From: Dysgonomonas hofstadii | Lineage (GTDB): Bacteria > Bacteroidota > Bacteroidia > Bacteroidales > Dysgonomonadaceae | Direction of reading: 5' to 3' | Length of the DNA stretch: 64,000 nucleotides | Assembly: GCF_014196915.1 (NCBI RefSeq) | Contig: NZ_JACIEP010000015.1 | Location: forward strand, 1-64,000 | In this document: positions 46,208 to 53,997 of the stretch, piece after piece | Position numbering within the stretch: position 1 is the stretch's first letter | How the letters are laid out: each line of letters starts with the position of its first letter | Notes under the pieces: generated by a model | What the model saw: only the letters and a program-made list of their open reading frames with translations | Database searches by the model: none | Told to the model about the DNA's origin: nothing | Program-made: the position numbers and the translations under genes

Positions 46208-46987
46208 ATGTCAACAATACTCTTTCACGAAATAGTTTTTGGCCCCATCCACAGCCGCAGACTGGGCACATCGTTGGGGATGAACCTCCTTCCCTACGAC
46301 GGAAAACTGTGCTCGTTCGACTGCATCTATTGCGAATGCGGGTATAATAAAGATTTCAGGACCAAGACCAAGCTACCCGACAGGGAAAACGTGAAGGCGG
46401 CGCTGGAAGATAAACTTATACAATTGCAACAGGAAGAGACTAATATAGACGTCATTACCTTTGCAGGAAATGGCGAACCGACTATGCATCCGCAATTTGC
46501 CGGAATTATCGACGATACGATAGAACTACGGGATAAATATTTTCCCAAAGCCAAGATCAGTGTACTATCCAATGCCATGCATATCGACAAGGAAAAAGTA
46601 TTTGAAACACTGAAAAAAGTAGATAATAATATACTGAAACTCGATTCGGCAATTATCGCCACAGCCCGCCTGATCGACCGCCCCAACGCGCCATCGTATA
46701 GTATAGAAAAGCAGATTGAACTGTTCAAACGTTTCAACGGTAATTTTATTATGCAAACCATGTTCGTTACAGGGTCGCACAATGGAAAGACAGTGGACAA
46801 CACCACCGACGAAGAAATTTCAGCATGGCTGGAAGCCGTAAAAATGACTAACCCTCGCGAAGTAATGATTTACACCATCGACCGCGAAACACCCGAAAAG
46901 AACCTTGAAAAAGTCCCGGTGGAAAAACTGCGGGAAATAGGCAAAAAAGTCGAAGAATTGGGGATAAAAGTGAATATTGCAGGATGA
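46208..46987 (+). CDS. Radical SAM protein
   Basis: A 259-residue Fe-S enzyme. The cluster-binding motif CSFDCIYC (about 37-44) is the classic CxxxCxxC, preceded by GPIHSRRLGTSLGMNL. The SAM-binding segment FAGNGEPTMHPQF follows, then KISVLSNAMH. This matches the COG0731-like family (related to TYW1-type tRNA-modifying proteins), although the reaction here is unknown. It is a single gene, 87 bases before the flavoprotein gene, and a hairpin lies between them. Confidence 0.85.
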   Translation: MSTILFHEIVFGPIHSRRLGTSLGMNLLPYDGKLCSFDCIYCECGYNKDFRTKTKLPDRENVKAALEDKLIQLQQEETNIDVITFAGNGEPTMHPQFAGIIDDTIELRDKYFPKAKISVLSNAMHIDKEKVFETLKKVDNNILKLDSAIIATARLIDRPNAPSYSIEKQIELFKRFNGNFIMQTMFVTGSHNGKTVDNTTDEEISAWLEAVKMTNPREVMIYTIDRETPEKNLEKVPVEKLREIGKKVEELGIKVNIAG

Positions 46988-46993
46988 ATAAGA

Positions 46994-47048
46994 TTTCAAG
47001 ATTTCAGGTTTCAAAATTTCACGATTGGATAGTTCTCCAATCTTGAAA
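46994..47048. terminator. Long hairpin between the radical SAM and flavoprotein genes
   Basis: TTTCAAGATT (46994-47003) pairs with AATCTTGAAA (47039-47048), and an inner GATTGGA/TCCAATC pair (from about 47022) extends it. The left side also contains a short direct repeat of the unit AAGATTTCA. It may terminate the radical SAM transcript. Confidence 0.5.
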
Positions 47049-47074
47049 CTTGAAATTTTTAAATGTAAAAAATT

Positions 47075-47626
47075 ATGACAACAATCGTTTTTGCCCATCC
47101 ATGGCATGGTAGTTTTAATAAGGCGATACTGGATGTGATAACAACAAAGTTTGAGAAAGAGAACAAGCCTTATCATGTGATCGACCTGAACAAAGACAAG
47201 TTCAATCCCGTATTCACCGAAGAAGAACTGGCAGTCTACAATCAGGGAAAAGCCCTCGATCCGCTTATCACCCGATATCAGCAGATGATAAAAGAATCGG
47301 ATGAAATGATATTTATTTTCCCCAACTGGTGGAACACTATGCCTGCCATCCTGAAAGGGTTCTTTGATAAAGTGTTGCTCAAAGATTTCGCTTTCAATTA
47401 CGAAGGGGGTTTCAATGCCTTGCTGGATATAAACAAGTCGACGGTCATCACCACATCCGAACATCCGAGTCCTAACTTTAAAAATGTGATAGAAAACGGT
47501 TTCATCGGCGATATGCTCAATCCTGTGGGTATACGTAATGCTGTATGGCTGAGTTGCGAAGGCACATCAAAAGGGACGAGTGAACAACGGCAAGAGTTCT
47601 TGAGAAAAGTCGAAGAAACAGTGTGA
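47075..47626 (+). CDS. NAD(P)H:quinone oxidoreductase-like flavoprotein
   Basis: A 183-residue flavodoxin-fold protein of the NQO/MdaB/KefF type. The N-terminus TIVFAHPWHGSFNKAILD binds FMN or FAD phosphate, FIFPNWWNTMPAILKGFFDK is the characteristic second motif, and a third flavin-binding loop appears around TTSEHPSPNF. It probably reduces quinones by two electrons, or acts as a potassium-efflux regulator, but no partner gene is linked. The start is the ATG 87 bases after the radical SAM gene. Confidence 0.85.
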   Translation: MTTIVFAHPWHGSFNKAILDVITTKFEKENKPYHVIDLNKDKFNPVFTEEELAVYNQGKALDPLITRYQQMIKESDEMIFIFPNWWNTMPAILKGFFDKVLLKDFAFNYEGGFNALLDINKSTVITTSEHPSPNFKNVIENGFIGDMLNPVGIRNAVWLSCEGTSKGTSEQRQEFLRKVEETV

Positions 47627-47652
47627 CAAAAGCAAAATAAAAAGTGTTTGAT

Positions 47653-47683
47653 TTTGATTAGTTAACAATTCTATATAGTTTTG
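47653..47683 (+). promoter_or_regulatory. Promoter of the small lipoprotein gene
   Basis: TTTG (47653-47656), a 19-base spacer and TAGTTTTG (47676-47683) match the full Bacteroidota promoter consensus, about 20 bases before the ATG at 47704. Confidence 0.7.
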
Positions 47684-47703
47684 TATCAAAACCGTAGAGC
47701 CTT

Positions 47704-48063
47704 ATGAAAAAGTTAGCTATTTTATCAGTACTCTTATTCTCCATTTTTATATTATCCTGTTCGTCTGATGACGAAAAAGTAAATTACCTCGATAATTCCC
47801 TTATTGCAGGCAAATGGTATTATGTAAACGGAACCGATTCCACCACTTATATCTTTGAGAACAATCAAGGCTCTGTGAAAGTGAATGACAGGATTTCACT
47901 GGCCGAAAGCGAAAACTTATCGTATGGTTCGTATAAAATCACTGTAGACGCTATATTTTTTGATGATTATCCTAATTCGGGATTGCTATATAAAGTAAAC
48001 AACAACACCTTGTCGATATATCAGAATAACGACAAGGCGTGGGTAAATTATACTAAAAAGTAG
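47704..48063 (+). CDS. Small lipoprotein
   Basis: A 119-residue lipoprotein: MKKLAILSVLLFSIFILSCSS, lipobox ILSC. The mature part is a small beta-rich domain (GKWYYVNGTDSTTYIFENN, then YGSYKITVDAIFFDD). This looks like a calycin-type or lipocalin-like DUF4488/DUF5004-like fold; GKWYY is the usual start of such domains, but I cannot name the family. It has its own strong promoter and converges on the sigma operon. Confidence 0.7.
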   Translation: MKKLAILSVLLFSIFILSCSSDDEKVNYLDNSLIAGKWYYVNGTDSTTYIFENNQGSVKVNDRISLAESENLSYGSYKITVDAIFFDDYPNSGLLYKVNNNTLSIYQNNDKAWVNYTKK

Positions 48064-48075
48064 TTATCCGGCAGC

Positions 48076-48438
48076 TTATTTCACTTTATGTTTACTGCGC
48101 CTGCGATCGTCGTACGACGATATCATCCAGAACATGCCACAAACCGATGCTATCAGAATTACGGGCAGGAAGAATAATACCGATTCCAGGGCGCCTGTAC
48201 CTCCCATGAAATAAACGCCCAGTCCAACCACTACTATAAGCGCGTACATAACACCGAATATAGAGAACATATTCCCTATCTGCGGATTACTCACGGCTTT
48301 CTTTTTACGGGAAAAGGCCGCTTCGGTCTGTATCTGCTGCATGATCCTGAATTTAAGGTTCTCGCCGGCTTTCATCTTAGTTCCGGAAAGTATTTCCTTA
48401 AACAAGGCGTCTTCTTTATTTATTTCTTTTTTATTCAT
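48076..48438 (-). CDS. Two-helix membrane protein of the sigma operon (possible anti-sigma)
   Basis: A 120-residue protein starting at ATG 48438 (MNKKEINKEDALF). Soluble N-terminal part (about 1-55) with LKFRIMQQIQTE, then two membrane helices (about 57-78 and 84-103) and a basic tail (YDDRRRSKHKVK). This plan, a short cytoplasmic region joined to membrane helices and encoded after an ECF sigma gene, is typical of anti-sigma factors. It is separated from the sigma gene by about 140 bases that carry a GTCAT repeat, so the link is not tight. No zinc anti-sigma motif is visible. Confidence 0.55.
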   Translation of the reverse strand: MNKKEINKEDALFKEILSGTKMKAGENLKFRIMQQIQTEAAFSRKKKAVSNPQIGNMFSIFGVMYALIVVVGLGVYFMGGTGALESVLFFLPVILIASVCGMFWMISSYDDRRRSKHKVK

Positions 48439-48467
48439 ATTCAAATATATAAAATTATTAGTATACT

Positions 48468-48562
48468 TTGTCATCCTGGGAGAAACGAAGGATCTCTATG
48501 GGATGTTTGCCTCGCTTTCGCATCGGCGATTTGCAATTCACTTTCGTTCAACATGACAAATT
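48468..48562. repeat. GTCAT palindromic dispersed repeat, copy 1
   Basis: TTTGTCATCCTGGGAGAAACG on one side and TTCGTTCAACATGACAAA on the other form the outer inverted ends, with about 55 variable bases between. Two more copies occur at 59450-59513 and 62997-63069. It lies in the gap between the sigma factor gene and the two-helix protein gene. Confidence 0.75.
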
Positions 48563-48579
48563 TATCCATTATTACTAAT

Positions 48580-49125
48580 CTAAATCCTCATTTGCTGGCT
48601 GGCTATCTCGGCGAATCGCTTCCGTGCCCTGTGTAACTTCACTTTTACATTCGCTTCGGTCAGATTGGTTATTACCGCAATATCCTTTACCGGATTGTCT
48701 TCAAGATAGTAAAGGGTAAGCAAAACACTCTCGTCTTTCGGCATCATATCGAGCGTCTTGTTAATCATCTCGTTCCGCTCGTTCTCCTCTATCTGGGTCA
48801 TAGTGTCCATATCCGAGTAATAAGCGGTATCAGCCATCTTGTAATCTTCAAATTCAGTATTGCGCCCCACCCCTCTGGTTTCGGTAATGGCCGTATTGTA
48901 AACAATGCGGTAAAACCATGTGGAGAATTTACTATCCGACCTGAATGTTTCTAAATTGTGAAAGGCTTTTACAAACGCATTTTGTACAATGTCTTCCGCA
49001 TCCTGTTTGTTACCACAGACACGATAGGCTATGGTGATAGCCATATCCTGATAAGTATCGACAAAATAGCCGAAGGCGGATGTATCCCCCTTCAGCACTT
49101 TGCGTATCTGTAGCTTTTCGTCCAT
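48580..49125 (-). CDS. ECF sigma-70 factor
   Basis: A 181-residue extracytoplasmic-function sigma factor with region 2 (DTYQDMAITIAYRV, then DAEDIVQNAFVKAFHNLETF) and region 4 (LTLYYLEDNPVKDIAVITN and LHRARKRF). It directs RNA polymerase to a small stress or nutrient regulon. The start shares one base with the stop codon of the upstream DUF6249-like gene (TAATG), so both are co-translated. An ECF-type promoter (TTTGTAAC motif) is proposed at 49549-49580, which would be autoregulatory. Confidence 0.92.
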   Translation of the reverse strand: MDEKLQIRKVLKGDTSAFGYFVDTYQDMAITIAYRVCGNKQDAEDIVQNAFVKAFHNLETFRSDSKFSTWFYRIVYNTAITETRGVGRNTEFEDYKMADTAYYSDMDTMTQIEENERNEMINKTLDMMPKDESVLLTLYYLEDNPVKDIAVITNLTEANVKVKLHRARKRFAEIASQQMRI

Positions 49126-49508
49126 TATTCGCCTTCGTTTTCCAGATCCTTATTCCTCACTATCAGGTAGAATGCAATATAGGCCAATCCCATACACATT
49201 ATTGTAGACGAGGTTATTATCATGAATTCCACATAGTACTCATACAGACTGCCTACAGTAATAATCATCCCGAGAATAAGCCCTAGAGCAATGCCTATAC
49301 ACAGTATACCATTGCGGAGCGAACGGTATTTGTTCGGGGCGGGTTTACTCTTGGCAGGAGGCACGATACCATGCTTAGCCAACTCAAGGCGTTCCTTGTT
49401 GTTAGAAGTAATAAGTTTTACCAATACATAAGCTCCTAAGATAACGGGCAAACCGAATATGCAAACTATCGCAAGTATCGGTATTAATGCTTCCATAAAT
49501 GCTTCCAT
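49125..49508 (-). CDS. DUF6249-like membrane protein
   Basis: A 127-residue protein with three hydrophobic segments: about 5-30 (ALIPILAIVCIFGLPVILGAYVLV), 66-88 and 96-116. The middle has the hallmark LAKHGIVPPAKSKPAP, seen in Bacteroidota proteins labelled DUF6249 and usually encoded with an ECF sigma gene. It is the first gene of this operon and shares one base with the sigma start. Function unknown; a membrane sensor for the sigma factor is an inference. Confidence 0.7.
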   Translation of the reverse strand: MEAFMEALIPILAIVCIFGLPVILGAYVLVKLITSNNKERLELAKHGIVPPAKSKPAPNKYRSLRNGILCIGIALGLILGMIITVGSLYEYYVEFMIITSSTIMCMGLAYIAFYLIVRNKDLENEGE

Positions 49509-49820
49509 AATTATTTATTTTTAGTTGTTATTAATCTGTTTTCGATAATATGACTACAAAGGTTTTCATTCGGTTACAAATTTCAGGTATTTTTTTCCCG
49601 GTAATCATATTTTTATTGCAAATATAAGTGTAGAAAGGTTTTAAACAGCCATCTTTATTAAATAATCTTTTTATAGTGAATGGCCAATCCAATACTTCTC
49701 TCTAAAGAAATTTCATTTACCAATCACCTTAAAATTATAAAATAGAGATTTCAGCGTCTATTACAGAACATTTCCCAGAATGCCATTGTTTTAAGATAGA
49801 ATCACATGAAATAAAAAAAT
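49509..49820. promoter_or_regulatory. Divergent intergenic region with ECF-type promoter
   Basis: This 312-base gap separates the leftward sigma operon from the rightward hydrolase gene and holds no gene. On the minus strand TTTGTAAC (49573-49580) lies about 18 bases before GTCAT (near 49549), resembling an ECF promoter; the second sigma operon has a like TTTGTAAC box at 59614. No TAnnTTTG match is seen for the hydrolase gene, which has A/T-rich DNA only. Confidence 0.45.
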
Positions 49821-50870
49821 ATGAGAACTATTAAAAAACTAAGTTTAGTGCTATTCACTATCATTGCAGGAGCACAATTAACTGTTGCCGATGCCTGCAC
49901 AAGAGTTGTTTATCATGGTCCGGCCAATACAATACTGACAGGCCGCACAATGGATTGGAAAGAAGACAGCCGCAGTAATATCTGGATTTTCCCAAGAGGT
50001 ATGCAACGTAGTGGAGAAATCAGTAAGAACCCTCTGCGATGGACATCCAAATACGGCAGTGTGGTAACTGCTGCTTATGATATTTGCAGTACCGACGGAA
50101 TGAATGAAAAAGGGCTGGTAGCTAATCTGTTGTGGCTGGCCGAATCGGAATATCCGCAATGGAACGGACAAAAACCAGGGCTATCTATTGCAGCATGGGT
50201 GCAATATATGCTCGATAACTTTGCAACAGTAGACGAAGCTGTAAAAGAAATGGAGAAAGGAGAATTTGAGGTGGTTTCGGATATGATGCCCGACGGATCG
50301 CGTATGGCTACCTTGCATCTTTCCATTTCAGATACGACAGGAGATAATGCTATATTCGAATACATCAACGGTAAACTGGTAATCCATCACGACAGATCTT
50401 ATCAGGTGATGACAAACTCTCCTATATTCGACCAGCAACTGGCATTGAACGAATACTGGAAAAATATCGGGGGACTTACTTTTCTTCCGGGAACTAATCG
50501 TGCCGCCGACCGTTTCGTAAGAGCTTCTTACTATATTAATGTTATACCAAAGACTGAAGATACACGCACATCTGTAGCAAGTGTCTTCAGTGTTATACGC
50601 AACACATCTGTTCCTTTTGGTATAAGCACTCCTAACGAACCGAATATTTCATCTACAATATGGAGAACAGTAGCAGACCAGAAGAATAAAACATATTATT
50701 TCGAATCTACCTTGTCTCCGAATGTGATATGGGTAAACTTCAAAGACATCAATTTTACCGAAAACGCTCCCGTGAAAAAACTTGATCTTGTGAGCAACAA
50801 GACATATGTAGGTAATACAATCAATAATTTTGTTGATAGTAAGCCATTTGAATTTCTCGGAAGAGATTAA
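49821..50870 (+). CDS. Choloylglycine hydrolase-family amidase (bile salt hydrolase or penicillin V acylase type)
   Basis: A 349-residue N-terminal-nucleophile hydrolase exported by a signal peptide (LSLVLFTIIAGAQLTVADA). Cleavage would expose Cys26, the catalytic residue, directly before TRVVYHGP; the proton-relay set includes GRTMDWKED and the conserved Asn and Arg region later (TNSPIFDQQLALNEYW). Enzymes of this type cut amide bonds in conjugated bile salts, penicillin V or acyl-homoserine lactones. Exported versions are common in Bacteroidota. The substrate cannot be told from sequence. Confidence 0.88.
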   Translation: MRTIKKLSLVLFTIIAGAQLTVADACTRVVYHGPANTILTGRTMDWKEDSRSNIWIFPRGMQRSGEISKNPLRWTSKYGSVVTAAYDICSTDGMNEKGLVANLLWLAESEYPQWNGQKPGLSIAAWVQYMLDNFATVDEAVKEMEKGEFEVVSDMMPDGSRMATLHLSISDTTGDNAIFEYINGKLVIHHDRSYQVMTNSPIFDQQLALNEYWKNIGGLTFLPGTNRAADRFVRASYYINVIPKTEDTRTSVASVFSVIRNTSVPFGISTPNEPNISSTIWRTVADQKNKTYYFESTLSPNVIWVNFKDINFTENAPVKKLDLVSNKTYVGNTINNFVDSKPFEFLGRD

Positions 50871-50889
50871 GCGTTCCCGATAAAAAGGA

Positions 50890-50925
50890 TTTTTCACCAT
50901 ACTTTTTTTAAGTATGGTGAAAAAG
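50890..50925. terminator. Hairpin 1 of three between convergent genes
   Basis: TTTTCACCATACTT (50891-50904), a T5 loop and AAGTATGGTGAAAA, a 14-base perfect stem. It lies 20 bases after the hydrolase stop codon and has A and T tracts on its two sides. Confidence 0.8.
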
Positions 50926-50938
50926 AAGTCCCAGTGAG

Positions 50939-50998
50939 TAATACAAATCAGCAGTTGGAATTATTAATTTATATAATTCCAACTGCTGATTTGTATTA
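50939..50998. terminator. Hairpin 2 of three: 26-base perfect stem
   Basis: Bases 50939-50964 are the exact reverse complement of 50973-50998, with an 8-base AT loop. The 26-base stem is longer than a normal terminator and includes GC-rich steps such as CAGCAGTTGG. Confidence 0.8.
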
Positions 50999-51055
50999 AT
51001 AAGTTATTTGGAGCAAAACAAAAGATGTGATAAAAACAGGGATTTATTGAAACAA

Positions 51056-51087
51056 AAAGAGTTAGCTCATTTTTGAGCTAACTCTTT
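51056..51087. terminator. Hairpin 3 of three: guaA-side terminator
   Basis: AAAGAGTTAGCTCA (51056-51069), a TTTT loop and TGAGCTAACTCTTT (51074-51087). It is a perfect 14-base stem with A-rich sequence to its left, so it suits leftward termination of guaA. Confidence 0.8.
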
Positions 51088-51138
51088 GATTTTATATAGA
51101 TTTATATGAAATATTTCTGATAGATTCAGAGATTGGTT

Positions 51139-52659
51139 TTATTCCCACTCGATCGTCGCAGGCGGCTTAGACGAAATATCGTAAACTACACGGTTTACCC
51201 CCTGCACTTTATTGATGATCTCATTCGATACCTTAGCCAGAAACTCGTATGGCAGATGCGCCCAGTCGGCGGTCATTCCGTCAGTCGAAGTCACGGCGCG
51301 AAGTGCGATGGTATTTTCATAAGTACGTTCGTCACCCATCACTCCCACCGAACGGATTGGCAACAGGATAGCTCCGGCCTGCCATATCTGGTCGTAAAGG
51401 TTATGCTGGCGAAGCATACGAACGAATATATCATCAGCGTTCTGTACTATTTCAACCTTTTCAGCGGTAACATCACCTAATATACGGATACCCAGTCCCG
51501 GCCCCGGAAATGGCTGGCGTTTGATCAGGTGCTCGGCCATGCCTAACTCCAATCCTACCCGGCGAACCTCATCTTTGAATAGCAAACGAAGCGGCTCCAC
51601 CAGCTTCAGATGCATTTTTTCGGGTAATCCACCCACGTTGTGATGTGATTTTATGACCGTTCCGGTGATAGATAATGACTCGATAACATCGGGATAAATA
51701 GTTCCCTGCCCTAGCCATTTTATATTTTCAAGCTTATGCGCTTCTTCGTCGAAAACGTCGATAAAGCCTTTACCTATGATCTTACGTTTCTGTTCAGGAT
51801 CGGTTACTCCCGCAAGGTTCTTATAGAAACGTTCTTTGGCATCGATACCTATAACATTCAGTCCGAGATGTTCATAGTCTTTCAGCACATTCTCGAATTC
51901 ATTTTTACGTAGCAATCCGTGATCGACAAAAATACATGTCAGATTCTTGCCGATAGCTCTGTTTAGCAAAACAGCAGTAACAGAAGAATCGACACCTCCC
52001 GAAAGGGCTAATATTACTTTGTCATCGCCCAGTTGTTCTTTTAATTCTGCTACAGTGGTATCTATAAATGAAGCCGGACTCCATCCTCTTTTCGAATGAC
52101 AGATATTAAGGAAGTTGCTCAGGAGTTTTGTCCCGTCTTTTGTGTGGTACACTTCGGGATGAAACTGTACCGCCCATGTTTCTTCTCCTTGTATTCTATA
52201 TGCTGCCGCCTCCACATCTTCGGTACAGGCGATCACTTCAAAATTATCGGGCAAAACGGTGATCGTATCACCATGGGACATCCATACCTGAGATCCTTCT
52301 CCTATACCATCGAACAAAGGGGAGCCTTGTTTTATTTTAGTCAGATGAGCCCGTCCGTATTCGCGGGAATCGCTTTTTTCTACTTTTCCTCCCGATGTAT
52401 AAGCCAGATATTGCGCTCCGTAGCAAATACCCAATACAGGAAATTTACCTCTGATCTGGCTGAGATCGGGTTTAAATGAATTTTCGTCATTTACAGAAAA
52501 AGGGCTTCCCGACAGGATAACGCCTTTCACCGATTCATCGCCAAAAGGGAATTTGTTATAAGGAACAATTTCGCAGTATGCATTTAATTCCCTGACCCTG
52601 CGACCGATCAGTTGGGTGGTCTGCGACCCGAAATCGAGGATAATAATTTTCTCTTGCAT
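51139..52659 (-). CDS. guaA: GMP synthase (glutamine-hydrolysing)
   Basis: A 506-residue two-domain enzyme that converts XMP to GMP. The class I glutamine amidotransferase domain (about 1-190) has the nucleophile motif GICYGAQY, and the ATP pyrophosphatase domain has [13 protein letters not shown]. The dimerisation domain is C-terminal, with [11 protein letters not shown]. The ATG at 52659 is used because the upstream in-frame Met (52695) overlaps a -7 element. It converges on the hydrolase gene, with three hairpins between. Confidence 0.97.
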   Translation of the reverse strand: MQEKIIILDFGSQTTQLIGRRVRELNAYCEIVPYNKFPFGDESVKGVILSGSPFSVNDENSFKPDLSQIRGKFPVLGICYGAQYLAYTSGGKVEKSDSREYGRAHLTKIKQGSPLFDGIGEGSQVWMSHGDTITVLPDNFEVIACTEDVEAAAYRIQGEETWAVQFHPEVYHTKDGTKLLSNFLNICHSKRGWSPASFIDTTVAELKEQLGDDKVILALSGGVDSSVTAVLLNRAIGKNLTCIFVDHGLLRKNEFENVLKDYEHLGLNVIGIDAKERFYKNLAGVTDPEQKRKIIGKGFIDVFDEEAHKLENIKWLGQGTIYPDVIESLSITGTVIKSHHNVGGLPEKMHLKLVEPLRLLFKDEVRRVGLELGMAEHLIKRQPFPGPGLGIRILGDVTAEKVEIVQNADDIFVRMLRQHNLYDQIWQAGAILLPIRSVGVMGDERTYENTIALRAVTSTDGMTADWAHLPYEFLAKVSNEIINKVQGVNRVVYDISSKPPATIEWE

Positions 52660-52694
52660 AAAGAAGTAAGTAAAAGTTATTGAATTAATGAGCA

Positions 52695-52702
52695 CAAAGA
52701 TA
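52695..52702 (-). promoter_or_regulatory. -7 element for guaA
   Basis: Minus-strand TATCTTTG, about 35 bases before the guaA start at 52659. Confidence 0.55.
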
Positions 52703-52836
52703 CATCATTTTTTTTGTATAAAGTTGTTATAAGCTATTGTTGATATATTTTATAAATATCTGCCTGTTTACCTTATATTATTTTTGTTTCGCCGGTCAGC
52801 CAGCATCCTGCCTGATGAAAAAAAATGGGTATATAA

Positions 52837-52867
52837 TTGCAAATATAAATAATGTAAAGTATATTTG
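52837..52867 (+). promoter_or_regulatory. Promoter of the membrane protein/XRE pair
   Basis: TTG (52837-52839), a 20-base spacer, then TATATTTG (52860-52867). It lies 41 bases before the ATG at 52909 and is overlapped by a candidate operator. Confidence 0.6.
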
Positions 52868-52892
52868 TCTTTTAGTAAAACTAACTTTACAT
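52852..52892. promoter_or_regulatory. Candidate XRE operator: nested inverted repeats
   Basis: ATGTAAAGT (52852-52860) is answered by its exact reverse complement ACTTTACAT (52884-52892). Between them TTAGT...ACTAA forms an inner repeat. The pair flanks the -7 box of the promoter that serves the XRE gene. Symmetry of this sort is typical of a dimeric helix-turn-helix repressor site. Confidence 0.5.
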
Positions 52893-52908
52893 AATAAAAT
52901 TGATTAGT

Positions 52909-53310
52909 ATGGAAAACAGGCAACGTTTATTACCGCATTCGTTCAAGTATTTAGGATGTATTATCTCTGGTATAACCCCATTTCTAGTATTTATTATTTT
53001 AAGGAAAGACATATTTGCGGACATGGAACAATCATTGTTAAAATTTCTGTTTTTTACAGTGATTATACTCGGGCTATCGTTCATCACATTTGCCCGGGAA
53101 AGGATAGAAGATGAAATGACCGTATCAATACGTTCCAAAGCCATTGTATTTTCTTTCGCTACTACCGTCATCTATTTTTCTTTTCTAAAACCACTGGGAA
53201 ATTTTATTTTATATGACAGGATAACTGAGGTTAATTCTTACGAAATTATATCTTTCATGTTATTGTGCTATCTTATCATGTTTTATATCCTGAGAAGAAG
53301 AATGAAATGA
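52909..53310 (+). CDS. Four-helix membrane protein partner of an XRE regulator
   Basis: A 133-residue membrane protein with four hydrophobic helices (about 15-35, 46-63, 80-97, 110-128) and a basic end (RRRMK). Membrane proteins of this size are regularly paired with a short XRE regulator in Bacteroidota and other groups (DUF2178-like), though I cannot name the family firmly. Its last four bases contain the start of the regulator gene (ATGA), so the two are translationally coupled. Function unknown; it may sense membrane state and control the regulator. Confidence 0.65.
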   Translation: MENRQRLLPHSFKYLGCIISGITPFLVFIILRKDIFADMEQSLLKFLFFTVIILGLSFITFARERIEDEMTVSIRSKAIVFSFATTVIYFSFLKPLGNFILYDRITEVNSYEIISFMLLCYLIMFYILRRRMK

Positions 53311-53507
53311 AAAATACACTAAAACTTGAACGTGTCAGGCTGAATCTTACCCAACAGGAGCTAGCAAGACAGGTAGGCGTTTCGCGACAAACGATCAATT
53401 CTATTGAGACCTGCCGCTATATACCCTCTACAGTGCTGTCTTTGAAATTATCGGCAATTTTCAATAAATCAGTAAACGAGATATTCGAACTGGACGATAA
53501 AGACTAA
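53307..53507 (+). CDS. Short XRE-family helix-turn-helix regulator
   Basis: A 66-residue DNA-binding protein that is nearly all helix-turn-helix: RVRLNLTQQELARQVGVSRQ and TINSIETCRYIPSTVLSLKL. It matches the small stand-alone XRE type (Cro/YozG-like), ending in an acidic tail (NEIFELDDKD). Its start overlaps the membrane protein gene's stop codon. A nested inverted repeat over the promoter suggests autoregulation. Confidence 0.92.
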   Translation: MKNTLKLERVRLNLTQQELARQVGVSRQTINSIETCRYIPSTVLSLKLSAIFNKSVNEIFELDDKD

Positions 53508-53509
53508 GA

Positions 53510-53541
53510 TTTGCACCCTGCCTCTATTTCCCTTATCTTTG
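53510..53541 (+). promoter_or_regulatory. Strong Bacteroidota promoter for the PhnA-like gene
   Basis: TTTG (53510-53513), a 20-base spacer and TATCTTTG (53534-53541), with both boxes at full consensus. It is the best promoter match noticed in the window, 30 bases before the ATG at 53572. Confidence 0.75.
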
Positions 53542-53571
53542 CACCTTTAACATAAAAAACTAACATATAAA

Positions 53572-53901
53572 ATGGAAGGAACTCCAAATTGCCCTGCCTG
53601 CAGCATGGCTAATACTTATTTTGATGGTACAATGTTTATCTGCCCCGACTGTTTTCATGAATGGACAGGAGATGCTCCGGCAGAAGCGGACGATACGACT
53701 CCACGCGACAGCAACGGAGCTGAGCTGATGGACGGGGATGCTGTGACCGTAATCAAAGACCTGAAAGTAAAGGGTTCGTCGATGGTTATAAAAAGAGGAA
53801 CAAAAGTAAAAAGCATACGTCTGACAGAAGAACCTACCGAGGTGGATTGCAAAATAGAAGGATCGAGCATCGTATTGAAAACCTGTTTCCTGAAAAAATA
53901 A
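53572..53901 (+). CDS. PhnA/YjdM-like zinc-ribbon protein
   Basis: A 109-residue protein with an N-terminal zinc ribbon (CPACSMANTYFDGTMFICPDC, two CxxC pairs at about 8-11 and 27-30) followed by an acidic linker and a small beta-barrel domain (DGDAVTVIKDLKVKGSSM, then KRGTKVKSIRL). It matches the PhnA/YjdM family. Its function is unproven; the old link to phosphonate use is doubtful. It has the strongest promoter seen here and stands alone. Confidence 0.9.
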   Translation: MEGTPNCPACSMANTYFDGTMFICPDCFHEWTGDAPAEADDTTPRDSNGAELMDGDAVTVIKDLKVKGSSMVIKRGTKVKSIRLTEEPTEVDCKIEGSSIVLKTCFLKK

Positions 53902-53981
53902 TCTGACTGACTATTAATCATTTATACAAAAGTGTTTATAACTTTAACGTTACAGATACTTTTTTTATTGAGAATACTGCA

Positions 53982-53989
53982 TAACTTTG
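53982..53989 (+). promoter_or_regulatory. -7 element for the YycJ-like gene
   Basis: TAACTTTG, eight bases before the ATG at 53998. The leader would be very short. Confidence 0.45.
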
Positions 53990-53997
53990 CAGCCGTT

